This document shows positions 17,554 through 28,771 of a DNA stretch of 64,000 nucleotides, one piece after another (position 1 is the stretch's first letter; each line of letters opens with the position of its first letter). The notes beneath the pieces are model-generated. The model saw only the letters and a program-made list of their open reading frames with translations, was not told the DNA's origin and made no database searches. Source of the stretch: Pseudomonas cremoricolorata DSM 17059 = NBRC 16634 (GTDB taxonomy: Bacteria; Pseudomonadota; Gammaproteobacteria; Pseudomonadales; Pseudomonadaceae); the NCBI RefSeq assembly GCF_000425745.1, contig NZ_AUEA01000003.1, positions 408,036 through 472,035 of the forward strand, given 5' to 3'. Both the position numbers and the translations under genes were made by a program.

Positions 17554-18450
17554 TCAGCAGGCGAACAGGCGGTGCAGCAGCAGGCTGATGTTCTGTTCGC
17601 CGTGGAAGGCCTGGTCGAGCTGGGCCTGGGCGGCGGCCACGTGGCCTTGCAGTCGGCGCTTGACTTGGGTTTCGCCACACAATGCAACCAGGGTCGACTT
17701 GCCGTCGTCCTTGCCCTGATCCTTGCCGCTGTCCGGGTCGCGGTCACGCAGATCGTCACGCAACTGGAAGGCATGCCCAAGCTCGACGGCGAAAGCCTGC
17801 AAAGGGCTGCGCACGCTGGCAGGGGCATCGCCGAGGTCGCAGGCCATGTCGATGATCGCGGCGAACAGCACGCCGGTCTTGAGCTGGTTGGTCTGGGCGA
17901 TCTCACCGGCACTGCGGGCGCTACCGCCTTCACGCAGGTCTTGCAACTGGCCCTTGACCAGGCCCTGCACACCGATGGCCTGGGCCAGGGTCGCCACCAG
18001 ACGGTTGCGCACCTCGGGGCGCACGCCATCGATCACCGCCACCAGGCCAAAAGCATGGCTGAGCAAGGCCACGGCGGCTAGCACCGCAACGTCTTCACCA
18101 AAGGCCAGGTGCACGGTGGCGCGGCCACGGCGCAACTGGGCGTTGTCCATGCACGGCAGGTCGTCCAGCACCAGCGAGGCGGCATGCACCAGTTCCACTG
18201 CGCAGGCAAGGTCGAGGCTGGCCGCACGCGGCGCTCCCAGCCCTTCGGCGATGAGCATCAGCAGCATCGGACGCAAGCGTTTGCCCGGGGCCAGGGTGCA
18301 GTCGCGCATGGCCGCGGTGACCAGTTCACGGGCGTTGCCGGCCACCGGCAGCACGGCCTCGAGGCGCGCCTCGAAGGCTTCGCGCAACGGCTCTAGGGGG
18401 TGCGCAACGTCGCCATCGGCGGGCAGCGGCGTGGGTGCTGTGATCGTCAT
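17554..18450 (-). CDS. crtE: geranylgeranyl diphosphate synthase CrtE
   Basis: This 298-residue prenyltransferase adds isopentenyl diphosphate units to make C20 geranylgeranyl diphosphate for carotenoid synthesis. It has the basic APGKRLRPMLLML segment, the first aspartate-rich motif DDLPCMD (residues 96-102, the bacterial form with a two-residue insertion) and a second one in FQLRDDLRDRDPDSGKD. VQGLVKGQLQDLREG and STNxLKTG-like QTNQLKTGVLF agree closely with Pantoea CrtE. Unlike the common crtE-idi-X-Y-I-B order, the gene is inverted and reads away from fni-crtX-Y-I-B. ATG 18450 gives the best fit to family length; an upstream start at 18510 lacks support. Confidence 0.92.
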   Translation of the reverse strand: MTITAPTPLPADGDVAHPLEPLREAFEARLEAVLPVAGNARELVTAAMRDCTLAPGKRLRPMLLMLIAEGLGAPRAASLDLACAVELVHAASLVLDDLPCMDNAQLRRGRATVHLAFGEDVAVLAAVALLSHAFGLVAVIDGVRPEVRNRLVATLAQAIGVQGLVKGQLQDLREGGSARSAGEIAQTNQLKTGVLFAAIIDMACDLGDAPASVRSPLQAFAVELGHAFQLRDDLRDRDPDSGKDQGKDDGKSTLVALCGETQVKRRLQGHVAAAQAQLDQAFHGEQNISLLLHRLFAC

Positions 18451-18543
18451 CCTGGCCTCATCATTGTTGTGGTGCAGCTTTACCGGTGGAGCAAGGAACG
18501 ACTGGAACACGCCGTTGCCTGATGCAATAACTCAGAGCTTAGC

Positions 18544-18568
18544 TGTACAAAGGGATGCATGTTGTACA
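18544..18568. promoter_or_regulatory. inverted TGTACA repeat, candidate LitR/CarH-type light operator
   Basis: TGTACAA (18544-18550) and TTGTACA (18562-18568) form a perfect 7-base inverted repeat with an 11-base spacer in the only intergenic region between crtE and fni. MerR-type photosensory regulators of the CarH/LitR/PplR group bind paired TGTACA-like half sites at carotenoid and light-induced genes. As I recall the P. putida PplR1 motif, its half sites are 12 bases apart, while here the two TGTACA cores are 13 apart. No MerR-type gene lies in this window, so the regulator would be elsewhere. Confidence 0.55.
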
Positions 18569-18629
18569 ACTATCCTCATGCACTGACCACAGTTGCAGAC
18601 AAATGATTCACCGGCTCATGGAACCCGGC

Positions 18630-19667
18630 ATGAAGAAAAACACGCTAAGCCAACGCAAGGACGACCATCTGGACATCGTGCTCGATCCGCAACGCGCCAC
18701 TGTCGGTCACCACGATGGCTGGGCAGCGGTGCAGTTCGAGCACTGCGCCCTCCCCGAGCTTAGTCTCGATCGGATCGATCTGAGCACTTCGTTTCTCGGC
18801 ATCGCACTGCGTGCGCCGCTGCTGATCAGCTCGATGACCGGTGGTGCGGCGCGTGCCGAACGCATCAACTACCACCTGGCCGAGGCCGCGCAGCAGTTGG
18901 GCATCGCCATGGGCGTGGGATCGCAACGGGTCAGCCTGCGCGAGGGTGCCGACCAAGGCCTGACCACCACGCTGCGCCGCCTGGCCCCCGATGTGCCGTT
19001 GCTGGCTAATCTGGGCGCCGTGCAGTTGCTGGAAGCCGACGGCTTCGACCTGGCCCAGCGCGCGGTCGACAGTTTGCAGGCCGACGCGCTGATCGTGCAC
19101 CTCAACCCCTTGCAGGAAGCCGTTCAGCCCGAAGGCGACCGCGACTGGCGCGGCGTGCTGGCGCGCATCGAACAGCTATGCCAACGCCTGCCGGTGCCAG
19201 TGATCGCCAAGGAGGTCGGTGCCGGCATCAGCGCGTCGGTGGCCATGAGCCTGGCCAATGCCGGGGTGCAGGTGATCGATGTCGCAGGCAGCGGTGGCAC
19301 CAGTTGGGCGGCGGTCGAAGGCGAGCGCGCCAGTGAGCCGGGCGACCGCGCCGTGGCCATGGCCTTCGCCGACTGGGGCATGCCCACCGCCCAATGCCTG
19401 CTCAGCGTGCGCCGCGCCCTGCCCGGCACGGCACTGATCGCCTCGGGCGGAATTGCCGACGGGGTACAGGCGGCCAAGGCCATTCGCCTCGGTGCGCAAC
19501 TGGTCGGCCAGGCCGCCAGCGTGCTGCCCGCCGCGTTGCAGTCGACCGAAGCGGTGCTGGCGCATTTCGATGTGCTGCTTCGGCAACTGCGCATCGCCTG
19601 CTTCTGCACCGCTTCGCGCAACCTCGATGCCCTGCGCAGTGCGCGCCTGCAAGCGACCCACGGATGA
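18630..19667 (+). CDS. fni: type 2 isopentenyl-diphosphate delta-isomerase
   Basis: This 345-residue FMN enzyme interconverts isopentenyl and dimethylallyl diphosphate, feeding CrtE. Family signatures are [10 protein letters not shown] at the N terminus, [56 protein letters not shown] and [15 protein letters not shown]. Starts at 18603 and 18618 are also in frame; 18630 is chosen because it aligns with the [12 protein letters not shown] opening of homologues, although none has a strong ribosome-binding site. It is the first gene of a five-gene unit and overlaps crtX by 4 bases. Its presence inside a carotenoid cluster parallels Pantoea agglomerans clusters. Confidence 0.92.
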   Translation: MKKNTLSQRKDDHLDIVLDPQRATVGHHDGWAAVQFEHCALPELSLDRIDLSTSFLGIALRAPLLISSMTGGAARAERINYHLAEAAQQLGIAMGVGSQRVSLREGADQGLTTTLRRLAPDVPLLANLGAVQLLEADGFDLAQRAVDSLQADALIVHLNPLQEAVQPEGDRDWRGVLARIEQLCQRLPVPVIAKEVGAGISASVAMSLANAGVQVIDVAGSGGTSWAAVEGERASEPGDRAVAMAFADWGMPTAQCLLSVRRALPGTALIASGGIADGVQAAKAIRLGAQLVGQAASVLPAALQSTEAVLAHFDVLLRQLRIACFCTASRNLDALRSARLQATHG

Positions 19668-20932
19668 GCCACTTCGCCGTCATCGCGCCACCCTACCCCA
19701 GTCACTACCAGGCGCTGCAAGCGGTGGCCGGGCAGTTGCTGGAGCGCGGTCATCAGGTGACGTTCTTTCATCAGGCCGATGCGCGGCAGTGGCTGGACGA
19801 TCCGCGCATCGGCTTTTGCGCGCTCGGCGCCAGCAGCCATCCGCCCGGCAGCCTGCAGCAGGCCTTGCACCTGGCGGCGCGGCCGCATGGGCCGCTGCGC
19901 CTGCGCCGGCTGATCCGGCAGTTGGCCGAAACCAGCGCCATGCTCTGCCGGGAACTGCCCGATGCCCTGCGTGCGGCCAAGGTCGACGCCGTGCTGTGCG
20001 ATCAGATGGAGGTGGCCGGCAGCCTGATCGGCGAAGCCCTCGGCCTGCCGCGTATTTCCATGGCCTGCGCGCTGCCGGTCAACCGCGAGGCGGGCCTGCC
20101 GCTGCCGGTGATGCCGTTCGGCCCCGGACACGACCTGCGCCTGTACCGCGGCACCGAGCAGGTGCACGACTGGCTGATGACGCCGTTGCAGCAGGTCATC
20201 GATGAGGTCTGTCAGCGTCACCAGCTACCAGGCCGGCAAGGCTTGCACGGCTGCCTGTCGCCGTTGGCGCAGATCAGCCAGACGCTTGCGGCCTTCGATT
20301 TTCCACGTCAGCACTTACCCGCGTACTGCCATGCCACTGGCCCCTGGCGGCGCAGCACTGCGGCGGGTGCCGAGTGGGTATTGAGCGATCAACGGCCCTT
20401 GGTGTTCGCAAGCCTGGGCACCTTACAGGGCCACCGTTTCGGCCTGTTCATGCGCATCGTGCGTGCCTGCCGCACCCTGAACGTGCAGTTGCTGCTGGCC
20501 CACTGCGGCGCCCTGGATGCCGATCAGCAAGCGCAATTGCGCAACAACGGCGCCACTTGGGTGACCGACTTCGCCCCGCAGCAGTGGGCGGTGCAGGCGG
20601 CGCAGGTGGTGATCAGCCATGGCGGCCTGAACACGGTGCTCGACGCCGTGGCTGCGCACACCCCGCTGCTGGTGCTGCCGATTGCCTTCGACCAGCCCGG
20701 GGTGGCCGCGCGCGTGGCCTATCATCAGCTCGGTGCAGTGTTGCCGCGCTGGGCCAGCAGCCGGCGCATCGCAGCAGCGCTACGCCCGTTGCTGGCTGGC
20801 CCCTGCGCAGGGGCAGGCACGCTTGACCAGGCCTTGGGCCAGGCCGGTGGGGCACAGCGCGCCGCCGAGCTTATCGAATCTGCGGTCGCCAGCGACCGCC
20901 TGCCAGTGAGTCATGACCTTGAACGACTTTGA
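19664..20932 (+). CDS. crtX: zeaxanthin glucosyltransferase CrtX
   Basis: This 422-residue family-1 glycosyltransferase transfers glucose from UDP-glucose to zeaxanthin hydroxyls, giving zeaxanthin glucosides. The N-terminal acceptor domain starts [16 protein letters not shown]. The C-terminal UDP-sugar domain has [30 protein letters not shown] and the donor signature [20 protein letters not shown] in part. The start codon overlaps the fni stop (ATGA) and the 3' end overlaps crtY by 20 bases. Length matches Pantoea CrtX (about 430). Glucosylation is expected to make the pigment more polar and place it in the membrane surface. Confidence 0.92.
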   Translation: MSHFAVIAPPYPSHYQALQAVAGQLLERGHQVTFFHQADARQWLDDPRIGFCALGASSHPPGSLQQALHLAARPHGPLRLRRLIRQLAETSAMLCRELPDALRAAKVDAVLCDQMEVAGSLIGEALGLPRISMACALPVNREAGLPLPVMPFGPGHDLRLYRGTEQVHDWLMTPLQQVIDEVCQRHQLPGRQGLHGCLSPLAQISQTLAAFDFPRQHLPAYCHATGPWRRSTAAGAEWVLSDQRPLVFASLGTLQGHRFGLFMRIVRACRTLNVQLLLAHCGALDADQQAQLRNNGATWVTDFAPQQWAVQAAQVVISHGGLNTVLDAVAAHTPLLVLPIAFDQPGVAARVAYHQLGAVLPRWASSRRIAAALRPLLAGPCAGAGTLDQALGQAGGAQRAAELIESAVASDRLPVSHDLERL

Positions 20933-22084
20933 CCTGATTCTTGCCGGTGGCGGCCTGGCCAACGGCCTGATCGCCTGGCGCCTGCGCCAGGTACGCCCCG
21001 AGCTGCGCGTGCTGTGCCTGGAGCGTGCCGAGCGCTTGGGCGGCAACCATACCTGGTCGTTCCACGATGCCGACCTGAGCGCGTCGCAACAGCGCTGGCT
21101 GGCGCCGCTGGTCAGCCATCGCTGGCCGAGCTATCAGGTGCATTTCCCCGGCCTGTCGCGGCGCCTGGGCAGTGGCTACGCGAGCATCAGCAGTGAACGT
21201 TTCGCCGAGGTCGTGGGCAACGACCTTGGCCAAGCGCTGCGCTGCAACAGCCGCATCGTGCAGCTCGACCCGCACGCCGTGCAGCTCGACAGTGGCCTGC
21301 GCCTGAGCGCCGCCACGGTGATCGATGGCCGCGGCGCCCAACCCAGCCAACACATGGTGCTCGGTCAGCAGGCGTTTCTTGGCCAGGAGCTGCAACTGCG
21401 CCAGCCCCATGGCCTGGCGGCGCCTATCGTGATGGATGCGCGGGTGGCGCAAGGCGACGGCTACCGCTTCGTCTATATGCTGCCGTTCAGCGCCGACACC
21501 TTGCTCATCGAAGACACCCACTACGTCGAACACTCACCCCCAAGCACCGAGCAACTGCGCGAGCACATCGCCCAGTACCTGTGCCAGCACGGTTGGCAGG
21601 TGCAACGCGTGCTGCGTGAAGAGCGCGGCGTGCTGCCGATCACCCTGGCCGGCGATTTTCCCGCCTGGCAGGCCGCGCAAGGCAACGCAGTGCAGGCTGG
21701 CCTGCGCGGCAACCTGTTCCACTGCACCACCGGTTACTCGCTGCCTGAAGCCGTGCGCCTGGCCGACTGGCTGGCGGCCCAGACGCAACTGGACCACGCG
21801 CACCTGGCCCCGGCATTTGCCGCCTACCAGCGCCAGCGCTGGCAGCAGCAAGGCTTCTATCGCCTGCTCAATCGCATGCTGTTCCTGGCCGGTGATGCCG
21901 GGCAGCGCTGGCAGGTCATGCAACGTTTCTATCGGCTGCCCGAGCCGCTGATCGCCCGCTTCTACGCCGGGCGCAGCAGCCTGGGTGACCGTGTTCGGAT
22001 TCTCACCGGCAAGCCGCCGGTGCCTGTTGGTCAGGCGTTGCGCGCTGCGCTGCGTCACTCCCCCCGTCATTTCGAGGAACATTC

Positions 22085-22088
<4 letters not shown>
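20913..22088 (+). CDS. crtY: lycopene beta-cyclase CrtY
   Basis: This 391-residue flavoenzyme cyclises both ends of lycopene to give beta-carotene. It has the N-terminal dinucleotide motif [19 protein letters not shown], followed by LERAERLGGNHTWSFHD, and the family segments ATVIDGRGA, QAFLGQELQL, PIVMDARVAQGDGYRFVYML and LPITLAGDF. The spacing matches the CrtY-type (not CrtL or heterodimeric) cyclases of Pantoea. Translation overlaps crtX by 20 bases and crtI by 4 bases. No oddities are seen. Confidence 0.93.
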
Positions 22089-23571
<1,483 letters not shown>

Positions 23572-23575
<4 letters not shown>

Positions 23576-24555
23576 ATGCACCTGCCGCCGACCCGTTGCT
23601 GGCGCACGCCCTGAACAGCATCGCCGTGGGTTCGAAGAGCTTTGCCAGCGCTTCGCGGCTGTTCGACCCGCACACCCGCCGCAGCGCGGTGCTGCTGTAT
23701 GCCTGGTGCCGGCACTGCGACGACGTCATCGACGGCCAGCAGGCCGGCCATGATGCGGTGCCGCTGACCCCGGCCGAAGCCCGGCAGCGCCTGGCCGAGC
23801 TGCGTGCGCAGACCCACGATGCCTACCTCGGCGCCCCCGCCCAGGAGCCGGCCTTCGCCGCCTTGCAGGATGTGCAGCAGCGCCACGGCATCCACCGCCA
23901 GGAGGCGCTCGATCTGCTCGAGGGCTTTGCCATGGATGTCGACGAGCGCCAGTACCAGACCCTTGAAGACACCCTGCAGTACTGCTACCACGTCGCCGGG
24001 GTGGTCGGGTTGATGATGGCGCGCATCATGGGCACCCAACAGCCGCAGGTGCTGCACCGCGCCTGCGACCTGGGCCTGGCCATGCAACTGACCAACATCG
24101 CCCGCGACATCATCGACGACGCCAAGGTGGGGCGCTGCTACCTGCCGCGGCAATGGCTGGATGAATTCGGCCTGACTCCCGCCACCCTCGCGCAACCTCA
24201 GCACCGCGCGGCAGTGGCGCAGATGGCCCGGCGCCTGGTGGATCACGCCGAGCCCTACTACGCCAGCGCCGAGGCCGGGCTGGCGGCCTTGCCCTGGCGA
24301 TCGGCGTGGGCGGTGGCCAGCGCCGGCGCGGTGTATCGGCGCATTGGCATCAAGGTGCGTGCCGCCGGGCCGCAGGCCTGGGACACGCGCACCTCGACCG
24401 GCAAGGGGGAAAAACTCGCAGCCCTCAGTGCGGGGCTGTGGACGAGCCTGAATCGGCGCCTGCGGCGCTATCCGCAGCGTGATCCGCGGCTGTGGACGCG
24501 GCCTTCGTCGTCGCCCGCAACGGGCCCTGATGATGGGCGCGCAACTGCGCCTTGA
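23572..24555 (+). CDS. crtB: phytoene synthase CrtB
   Basis: This 327-residue squalene/phytoene synthase joins two geranylgeranyl diphosphates to make phytoene. The two aspartate-rich motifs are present: CRHCDDVIDG near residue 45 and LTNIARDIIDDAKVGRCYLP near 175. SFASASRLFDP opens the domain. The last 43 codons are encoded opposite the last part of crtZ (131-base antisense overlap) and code for a low-complexity Arg/Pro/Ser tail that is longer than needed for the fold. The start overlaps crtI by 4 bases. Confidence 0.94.
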
Positions 24556-24985
24556 GGCGCTCGACCGATGGCGCATACAGGAAACCGAACGACACGCAGC
24601 CTTCGCGCCCGTGCACCGCGTGGTGCATCAGGTGCGCCTGGTACAAGCGCTTGAGGTAGCCACTGCGCGGCACGAAACGGAACGGCCAGCGTCGGTGCAC
24701 CAAGCCGTCGTGGGCGATGAAGTACAGCAGGCCGTAGGCCGTCATCCCCGCGCCGATCCACTGCAACGGCGCCCAGCCAGCGGTACCCAACGCGATCAGA
24801 ATGATCGCCAGCACGGCAAACACCACCGCGTACAGGTCGTTCTTCTCGAACAGGCCATGGCGCGGCTCATGGTGCGAGCGGTGCCAGCCCCAGCCAATGC
24901 CATGCATCAGGTACTTGTGCGCCAGCCAGGCGACCCCTTCCATGGCGGCCAGGGTGATGAGAAAAACGGCGAGGTTGGTCAACAT
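24425..24985 (-). CDS. crtZ: beta-carotene hydroxylase CrtZ
   Basis: This 186-residue membrane di-iron enzyme hydroxylates both rings of beta-carotene to give zeaxanthin. The histidine clusters are H23-x4-H28 (HKYLMH), H35-x2-HH (HRSHH), HDGLVH and HLMHHAVHG, with four hydrophobic segments between them. It is transcribed toward crtB and the two 3' ends overlap by 131 bases. The C-terminal 40 residues (ATTKAASTAADHAADSAAG and onward) are low-complexity and are encoded entirely in this overlap. Opposite orientation of crtZ also occurs in Pantoea clusters. Its promoter would lie in the 241-base region after 24985. Confidence 0.93.
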   Translation of the reverse strand: MLTNLAVFLITLAAMEGVAWLAHKYLMHGIGWGWHRSHHEPRHGLFEKNDLYAVVFAVLAIILIALGTAGWAPLQWIGAGMTAYGLLYFIAHDGLVHRRWPFRFVPRSGYLKRLYQAHLMHHAVHGREGCVSFGFLYAPSVERLKAQLRAHHQGPLRATTKAASTAADHAADSAAGADSGSSTAPH

Positions 24986-25226
24986 GGTGTTCGATTCGGC
25001 TCGTGGTGATGGGGCTTGGAGTCGCTCAGGCGCTGTGGCGTTCCGCGCCGTTTCAGCGCTGGCCAGGCGTTGCGCAGTCTGTGCTCGACCCTAGCATGAC
25101 CAGGGTCGTGAGGCTTGACCTGTGTAGGACAATTCTTCACTCAGGCGAAAAAAGCGTAGTGGCTGGTGTAGCAAACGATATAGGATAACATTTCATTTGC
25201 CATCAACCCCTTGCCTGCGATCACCC

Positions 25227-26393
25227 ATGACAAGTGCCAATGCCACCCCTACCCTGCTCACCCAGCGCCTGCAGAGCATCGATGCTCTGCGCGGCCTGGT
25301 GATTCTGTTCATGTTGCTCGACCACGTTCGCGAGACCTTCTTCCTGCATCACCAGGTCGGTGACCCCATGGCCGTGGCCAGCACCGAGCCTGTGCTGTTC
25401 TTCAGCCGGACCCTGGCGCACCTGTGTGCGCCGGTGTTCGTCCTGCTCACCGGCCTCTCGGCCTGGCTGTATGGCGAAAAACAGCAGAGCCGCCAGGCAG
25501 TCTCGGCATTCCTGTTCAAACGCGGGTTGTTCCTGGTGCTGCTGGAATTCACCGTGGTCAACTTCGCCTGGACCTTCCAGTTGCCGCCCAGCGTGATCTA
25601 CCTGCAAGTGATCTGGGCCATCGGCCTGAGCATGATCGCCCTCGCCGCGCTGGTATGGCTGCCGCGCGCCGCGCTGATCGCCTTGGGTGTGCTGATTATC
25701 GCCGGGCACAACCTGCTCGACGGCCTGCACTTCGGCGCGGATTCGCTGATGCACGTGCCATGGGCGATCCTCCACGACCGTGGCTGGCTCGACGTCTCCG
25801 AACATATGCGCCTGCGCACTTCCTACCCGCTGCTGCCGTGGATCGGGGTGATCGCTCTGGGCTATGCCATGGGCCCGTGGTTCGCCCGTAGCGCCAACCC
25901 TCAAGCGCGCCAGCGGCGTCTGTCGCTGGCTGCGGCCGTGGCGCTGCTAGGGTTCGTCGGACTGCGCCTGGTCAACGGCTACGGCGAGGCGCCGTGGAGC
26001 AGCTACCCAAGCCTGGTGCAGACGCTGATGAGCCTGTTAAACATCACCAAGTATCCGCCGTCGCTGCTGTTCCTGTGCCTGACCCTGGGCTGCGGTCTTT
26101 TGCTGCTGCGCGGCTTCGAGCGCGCCGGGCAGGCGCGCTGGGTCGGCGTGCTGGCGGTGCTAGGCGCAGCGCCGATGTTCTTCTACCTGTTGCACCTGTA
26201 CGTACTGAAGGTGGCCTATGTACTGTGCGTGGCGATCTTTGGCCTGAACCAGGGCGACTACTTCGGCTTCGACGGCATGGGCGCGGTGTGGCTGTGCGCG
26301 GTGCTGCTGAGCGTGGCGCTGTACCCGCCGGTGCGTGCCTTCGCCCGGCTCAAGGCGCGCCGCCGCGACATCGCCTGGCTCAAATACCTGTGA
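25227..26393 (+). CDS. DUF1624/HGSNAT-like multispanning membrane protein
   Basis: This 388-residue protein opens with RLQSIDALRGLVILFMLLDH, the signature of DUF1624/heparan-alpha-glucosaminide acetyltransferase-like membrane proteins, and has about 10 predicted membrane helices. HVRETFFLHH follows helix 1, placing histidines at the membrane surface as in acyl-group transfer across a membrane. The acceptor is unknown. ATG 25227 is preferred to an upstream TTG at 25197. It is divergent from crtZ and is not clearly part of the pigment cluster, although modification of a carotenoid glucoside would be an attractive, untested idea. Confidence 0.8.
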   Translation: MTSANATPTLLTQRLQSIDALRGLVILFMLLDHVRETFFLHHQVGDPMAVASTEPVLFFSRTLAHLCAPVFVLLTGLSAWLYGEKQQSRQAVSAFLFKRGLFLVLLEFTVVNFAWTFQLPPSVIYLQVIWAIGLSMIALAALVWLPRAALIALGVLIIAGHNLLDGLHFGADSLMHVPWAILHDRGWLDVSEHMRLRTSYPLLPWIGVIALGYAMGPWFARSANPQARQRRLSLAAAVALLGFVGLRLVNGYGEAPWSSYPSLVQTLMSLLNITKYPPSLLFLCLTLGCGLLLLRGFERAGQARWVGVLAVLGAAPMFFYLLHLYVLKVAYVLCVAIFGLNQGDYFGFDGMGAVWLCAVLLSVALYPPVRAFARLKARRRDIAWLKYL

Positions 26394-26429
26394 AAGCCGT
26401 TCCCTGCCAGCGGCCGATGGTCTACCATG

Positions 26430-26605
26430 CCGGCCGCCGGTTTCCACCCAGGAATTAATAGGGAATCCGTGGCTCGCCAACGGCTGAGCCAAACGGAACT
26501 GCCCCCGCAACTGTAGGTGCCGAGCCTGCTCCATCGATGCCACTGGGCGTGTGCCCGGGAAGGCTGGAGCCGGGCCATGACGCACCAGTCAGGAGACCTG
26601 CCGGC
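26430..26605 (+). ncRNA. cobalamin riboswitch
   Basis: The region contains the ordered conserved elements of the AdoCbl-type cobalamin aptamer: GGGAATCC (26461-26468), ACTGCCCCCGCAACTGTA near 26498-26516, GCCACTG (26539-26545), GGGAAGGC (26557-26564) and a perfect B12 box AGTCAGGAGACCTGCC (26587-26602). It lies about 140 bases upstream of the first ATG of an ABC-transporter operon on the same strand. Binding of adenosylcobalamin is expected to switch that operon off. The expression platform between 26603 and 26747 is not clearly resolved by eye. Confidence 0.93.
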
Positions 26606-26747
26606 ACACATTTACCGACCGGCGGGGTGTCCGGGACGGCCATCTGCACCCTTTCCAGGGTGGCGCCGCCTGCCTTTGCGCAAGCGGCCATGACGATGCC
26701 TGTCCGTGCCGCAGCCCCCGCCGCTGCATTCGATAGGAGATCGCCCA

Positions 26748-27755
26748 ATGCTACGTTTCGCCGCCCTGCTCGCGGGCCTGGGTTTGTCTGGCCTGGCCCA
26801 GGCAGCCGCCACCCACTACCCGGTCAATATCGACAACTGCGGCCAGCCGCTGAGCTTCGCCCACGCCCCGCAGCGCGCGGTGACCATCGGCCAGGCCGGC
26901 ACGGAAATCCTCTACGCGCTGGGCCTGGGCGACAAGCTGGCCGGCACCTCGCTGTGGTTCAACGACGTACTGCCCGAGTTCAAGACCCTCAACGACAAGG
27001 TCGAGCGCCTGGCCGACAACGACCCAAGCTTCGAGGCCGTGGTCGGCAAACGCCCGCAACTGGTCACCGCGCAGTTCGAGTGGATGGTCGGCGCGCAGGG
27101 CGTGGTCGGCACCCGCGAGCAGTTCCATGAGCTGAACATTCTCACCTACCTGCTGCCTTCGGACTGCGAAGGCAAGGACAACCTCACCGGCGCCGATGGC
27201 ACACGCACCCAGCAGTTCCAGGTCGAGAGCATCTACAAGAGCGTCAGCCAGCTGGCCGAGATCTTCGACGTGCAGGACCGCGGCGCCGCCCTCAATGCCG
27301 ACCTGCAAGCACGCCTGGCCCAGGCCAAGCAGCGCCTGGCGGGCAAGGACCTGTCGGCCACCACCGCGCTGTTCTGGTTCTCCAGCGCCGATCTGGACAT
27401 CGACCCCTATGTGGCCGGGCGCCAGGGTGTGGCCGACTTCATGCTGCAGACCCTGGGCGTGCGCAACGTGGTGCAATCCAACGAAGAATGGCCGACCGTG
27501 GGTTGGGAAACCCTGGCCAAGGCCAACCCGACCTGGCTGATCATCGCGCGCATGGACCGCCGCCGCTTCCCCGCCGACGACTACCAGAAGAAGCTGGAAT
27601 TTCTGCGCAGCGATCCGGTGGCGAAGAACCTCGACGCGGTCAAGGCTGGGCGCATCATCATCCTCGACGCCGAGGCCATGCAGGCCGGTATTCGCCTGTT
27701 CCGGGGCCTGGAGACGCTGTCCAGCGCCTTCGCCAGCGGTAAGCCCGCCCAGTGA
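26748..27755 (+). CDS. metal/corrinoid ABC transporter substrate-binding protein
   Basis: This 335-residue periplasmic protein has a signal peptide (RFAALLAGLGLSGLAQA, cut near AATHY) and a class III (BtuF/FecB-like, PF01497) binding fold: RAVTIGQAGTEILYALGLGDKL, the long linking helix region, and GRIIILDAEAMQAGIRLF. The riboswitch upstream shows B12-dependent control, so the cargo is probably a corrinoid or cobalt complex. A BtuF identity is not proven, and an iron-chelate role remains possible. A TAGGAG lies 10 bases before the ATG at 26748. The stop overlaps the permease GTG start. Confidence 0.85.
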   Translation: MLRFAALLAGLGLSGLAQAAATHYPVNIDNCGQPLSFAHAPQRAVTIGQAGTEILYALGLGDKLAGTSLWFNDVLPEFKTLNDKVERLADNDPSFEAVVGKRPQLVTAQFEWMVGAQGVVGTREQFHELNILTYLLPSDCEGKDNLTGADGTRTQQFQVESIYKSVSQLAEIFDVQDRGAALNADLQARLAQAKQRLAGKDLSATTALFWFSSADLDIDPYVAGRQGVADFMLQTLGVRNVVQSNEEWPTVGWETLAKANPTWLIIARMDRRRFPADDYQKKLEFLRSDPVAKNLDAVKAGRIIILDAEAMQAGIRLFRGLETLSSAFASGKPAQ

Positions 27756-28771
27756 GTGTGCGCCTGTTGCCGGCCGTGGCGCTGGCGCTGTTGGCCCTGC
27801 TGGCGGCGCTGCTGGCCGGAGTCGCGATCGGCGAAACGCCGATTGCTCTGGAGCTTGTGTATCAGGTGCTGGCCAATCAGCTGTGGCAGGCCGGTTACCC
27901 GCTCGACCCGATCGACGCCGGCATCGTCTGGAACTACCGTCTGCCGCGCACGCTGGTGGCCGCAGCGTGCGGCGCGGGCCTTGCGACCTGCGGGGTGATT
28001 TTGCAGGCGCTGCTGCGTAACGCACTGGCCGAGCCTTACCTGCTGGGCCTTTCCGCCGGCGCCTCGACCGGCGCGGTGGCGGTCGGCTTGCTGGGCATTG
28101 GCGGGGCGGCGCTGTCGCTGTCGGCGGGCGCCTTCATCGGGGCGCTGTTCGCCTTCGCCCTGGTGCTGCTGCTGGCCCGCGCGGCGGGACCGTCGCACAA
28201 CAATGCCCAGGTGATTCTGGCCGGTATCGCCGGCTCGCAGCTGTTCAATGCCATCACCGCTTTTCTGATCACCAAATCGGCCACCGCCGAGCAGGCGCGG
28301 GGCATTCTGTTCTGGCTGCTGGGCAATCTCAGTGGCGTGCGCTGGCCATCGGTCAGCCTGGCGCTGCCGGTGGCGCTGCTGGGCCTGGCGATCTGCCTGT
28401 GGCACCGGCGCAGCCTCGATGCCTTCACCTTCGGTGCCGATTCGGCGGCCTCGCTGGGGGTGCCGGTACGCCGCACGCAGTTGCTGCTGATCAGCTGCGC
28501 GGCGCTGGTCACCGCGGTGATGGTGTCGATCGTCGGTGCCATAGGTTTCGTCGGCCTGGTGATTCCACACGCCCTGCGTCTGCTGCTGGGCCCGGGTCAC
28601 AGCCGCCTGCTGCCGGCCAGTGCGCTGGGCGGGGCGTTGTTCCTGATCAGCGCCGATGTGTTGTCGCGCACCCTCATCAGCGGCCAGGTGATTCCGGTGG
28701 GCGTGGTCACCGCGCTGATCGGCGCGCCGGTATTCGCGCTGATTCTGATCAGCCGTCGGGGGGCACGATGA
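27752..28771 (+). CDS. FecCD/BtuC-type ABC transporter permease
   Basis: This 339-residue inner-membrane permease has about 9-10 hydrophobic helices and the family segments WNYRLPRTLVAAACGAGLA, GVILQALLRNALAEPYLLG, GAIGFVGLVIPHALRLLLGP and SGQVIPVGVVTALIGAPVF. It starts with GTG in a GTGA overlap with the binding-protein gene and ends in an ATGA overlap with the ATPase gene. It should form the homodimeric channel that takes cargo from the riboswitch-controlled binding protein into the cytoplasm. Confidence 0.92.
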   Translation: MSVRLLPAVALALLALLAALLAGVAIGETPIALELVYQVLANQLWQAGYPLDPIDAGIVWNYRLPRTLVAAACGAGLATCGVILQALLRNALAEPYLLGLSAGASTGAVAVGLLGIGGAALSLSAGAFIGALFAFALVLLLARAAGPSHNNAQVILAGIAGSQLFNAITAFLITKSATAEQARGILFWLLGNLSGVRWPSVSLALPVALLGLAICLWHRRSLDAFTFGADSAASLGVPVRRTQLLLISCAALVTAVMVSIVGAIGFVGLVIPHALRLLLGPGHSRLLPASALGGALFLISADVLSRTLISGQVIPVGVVTALIGAPVFALILISRRGAR

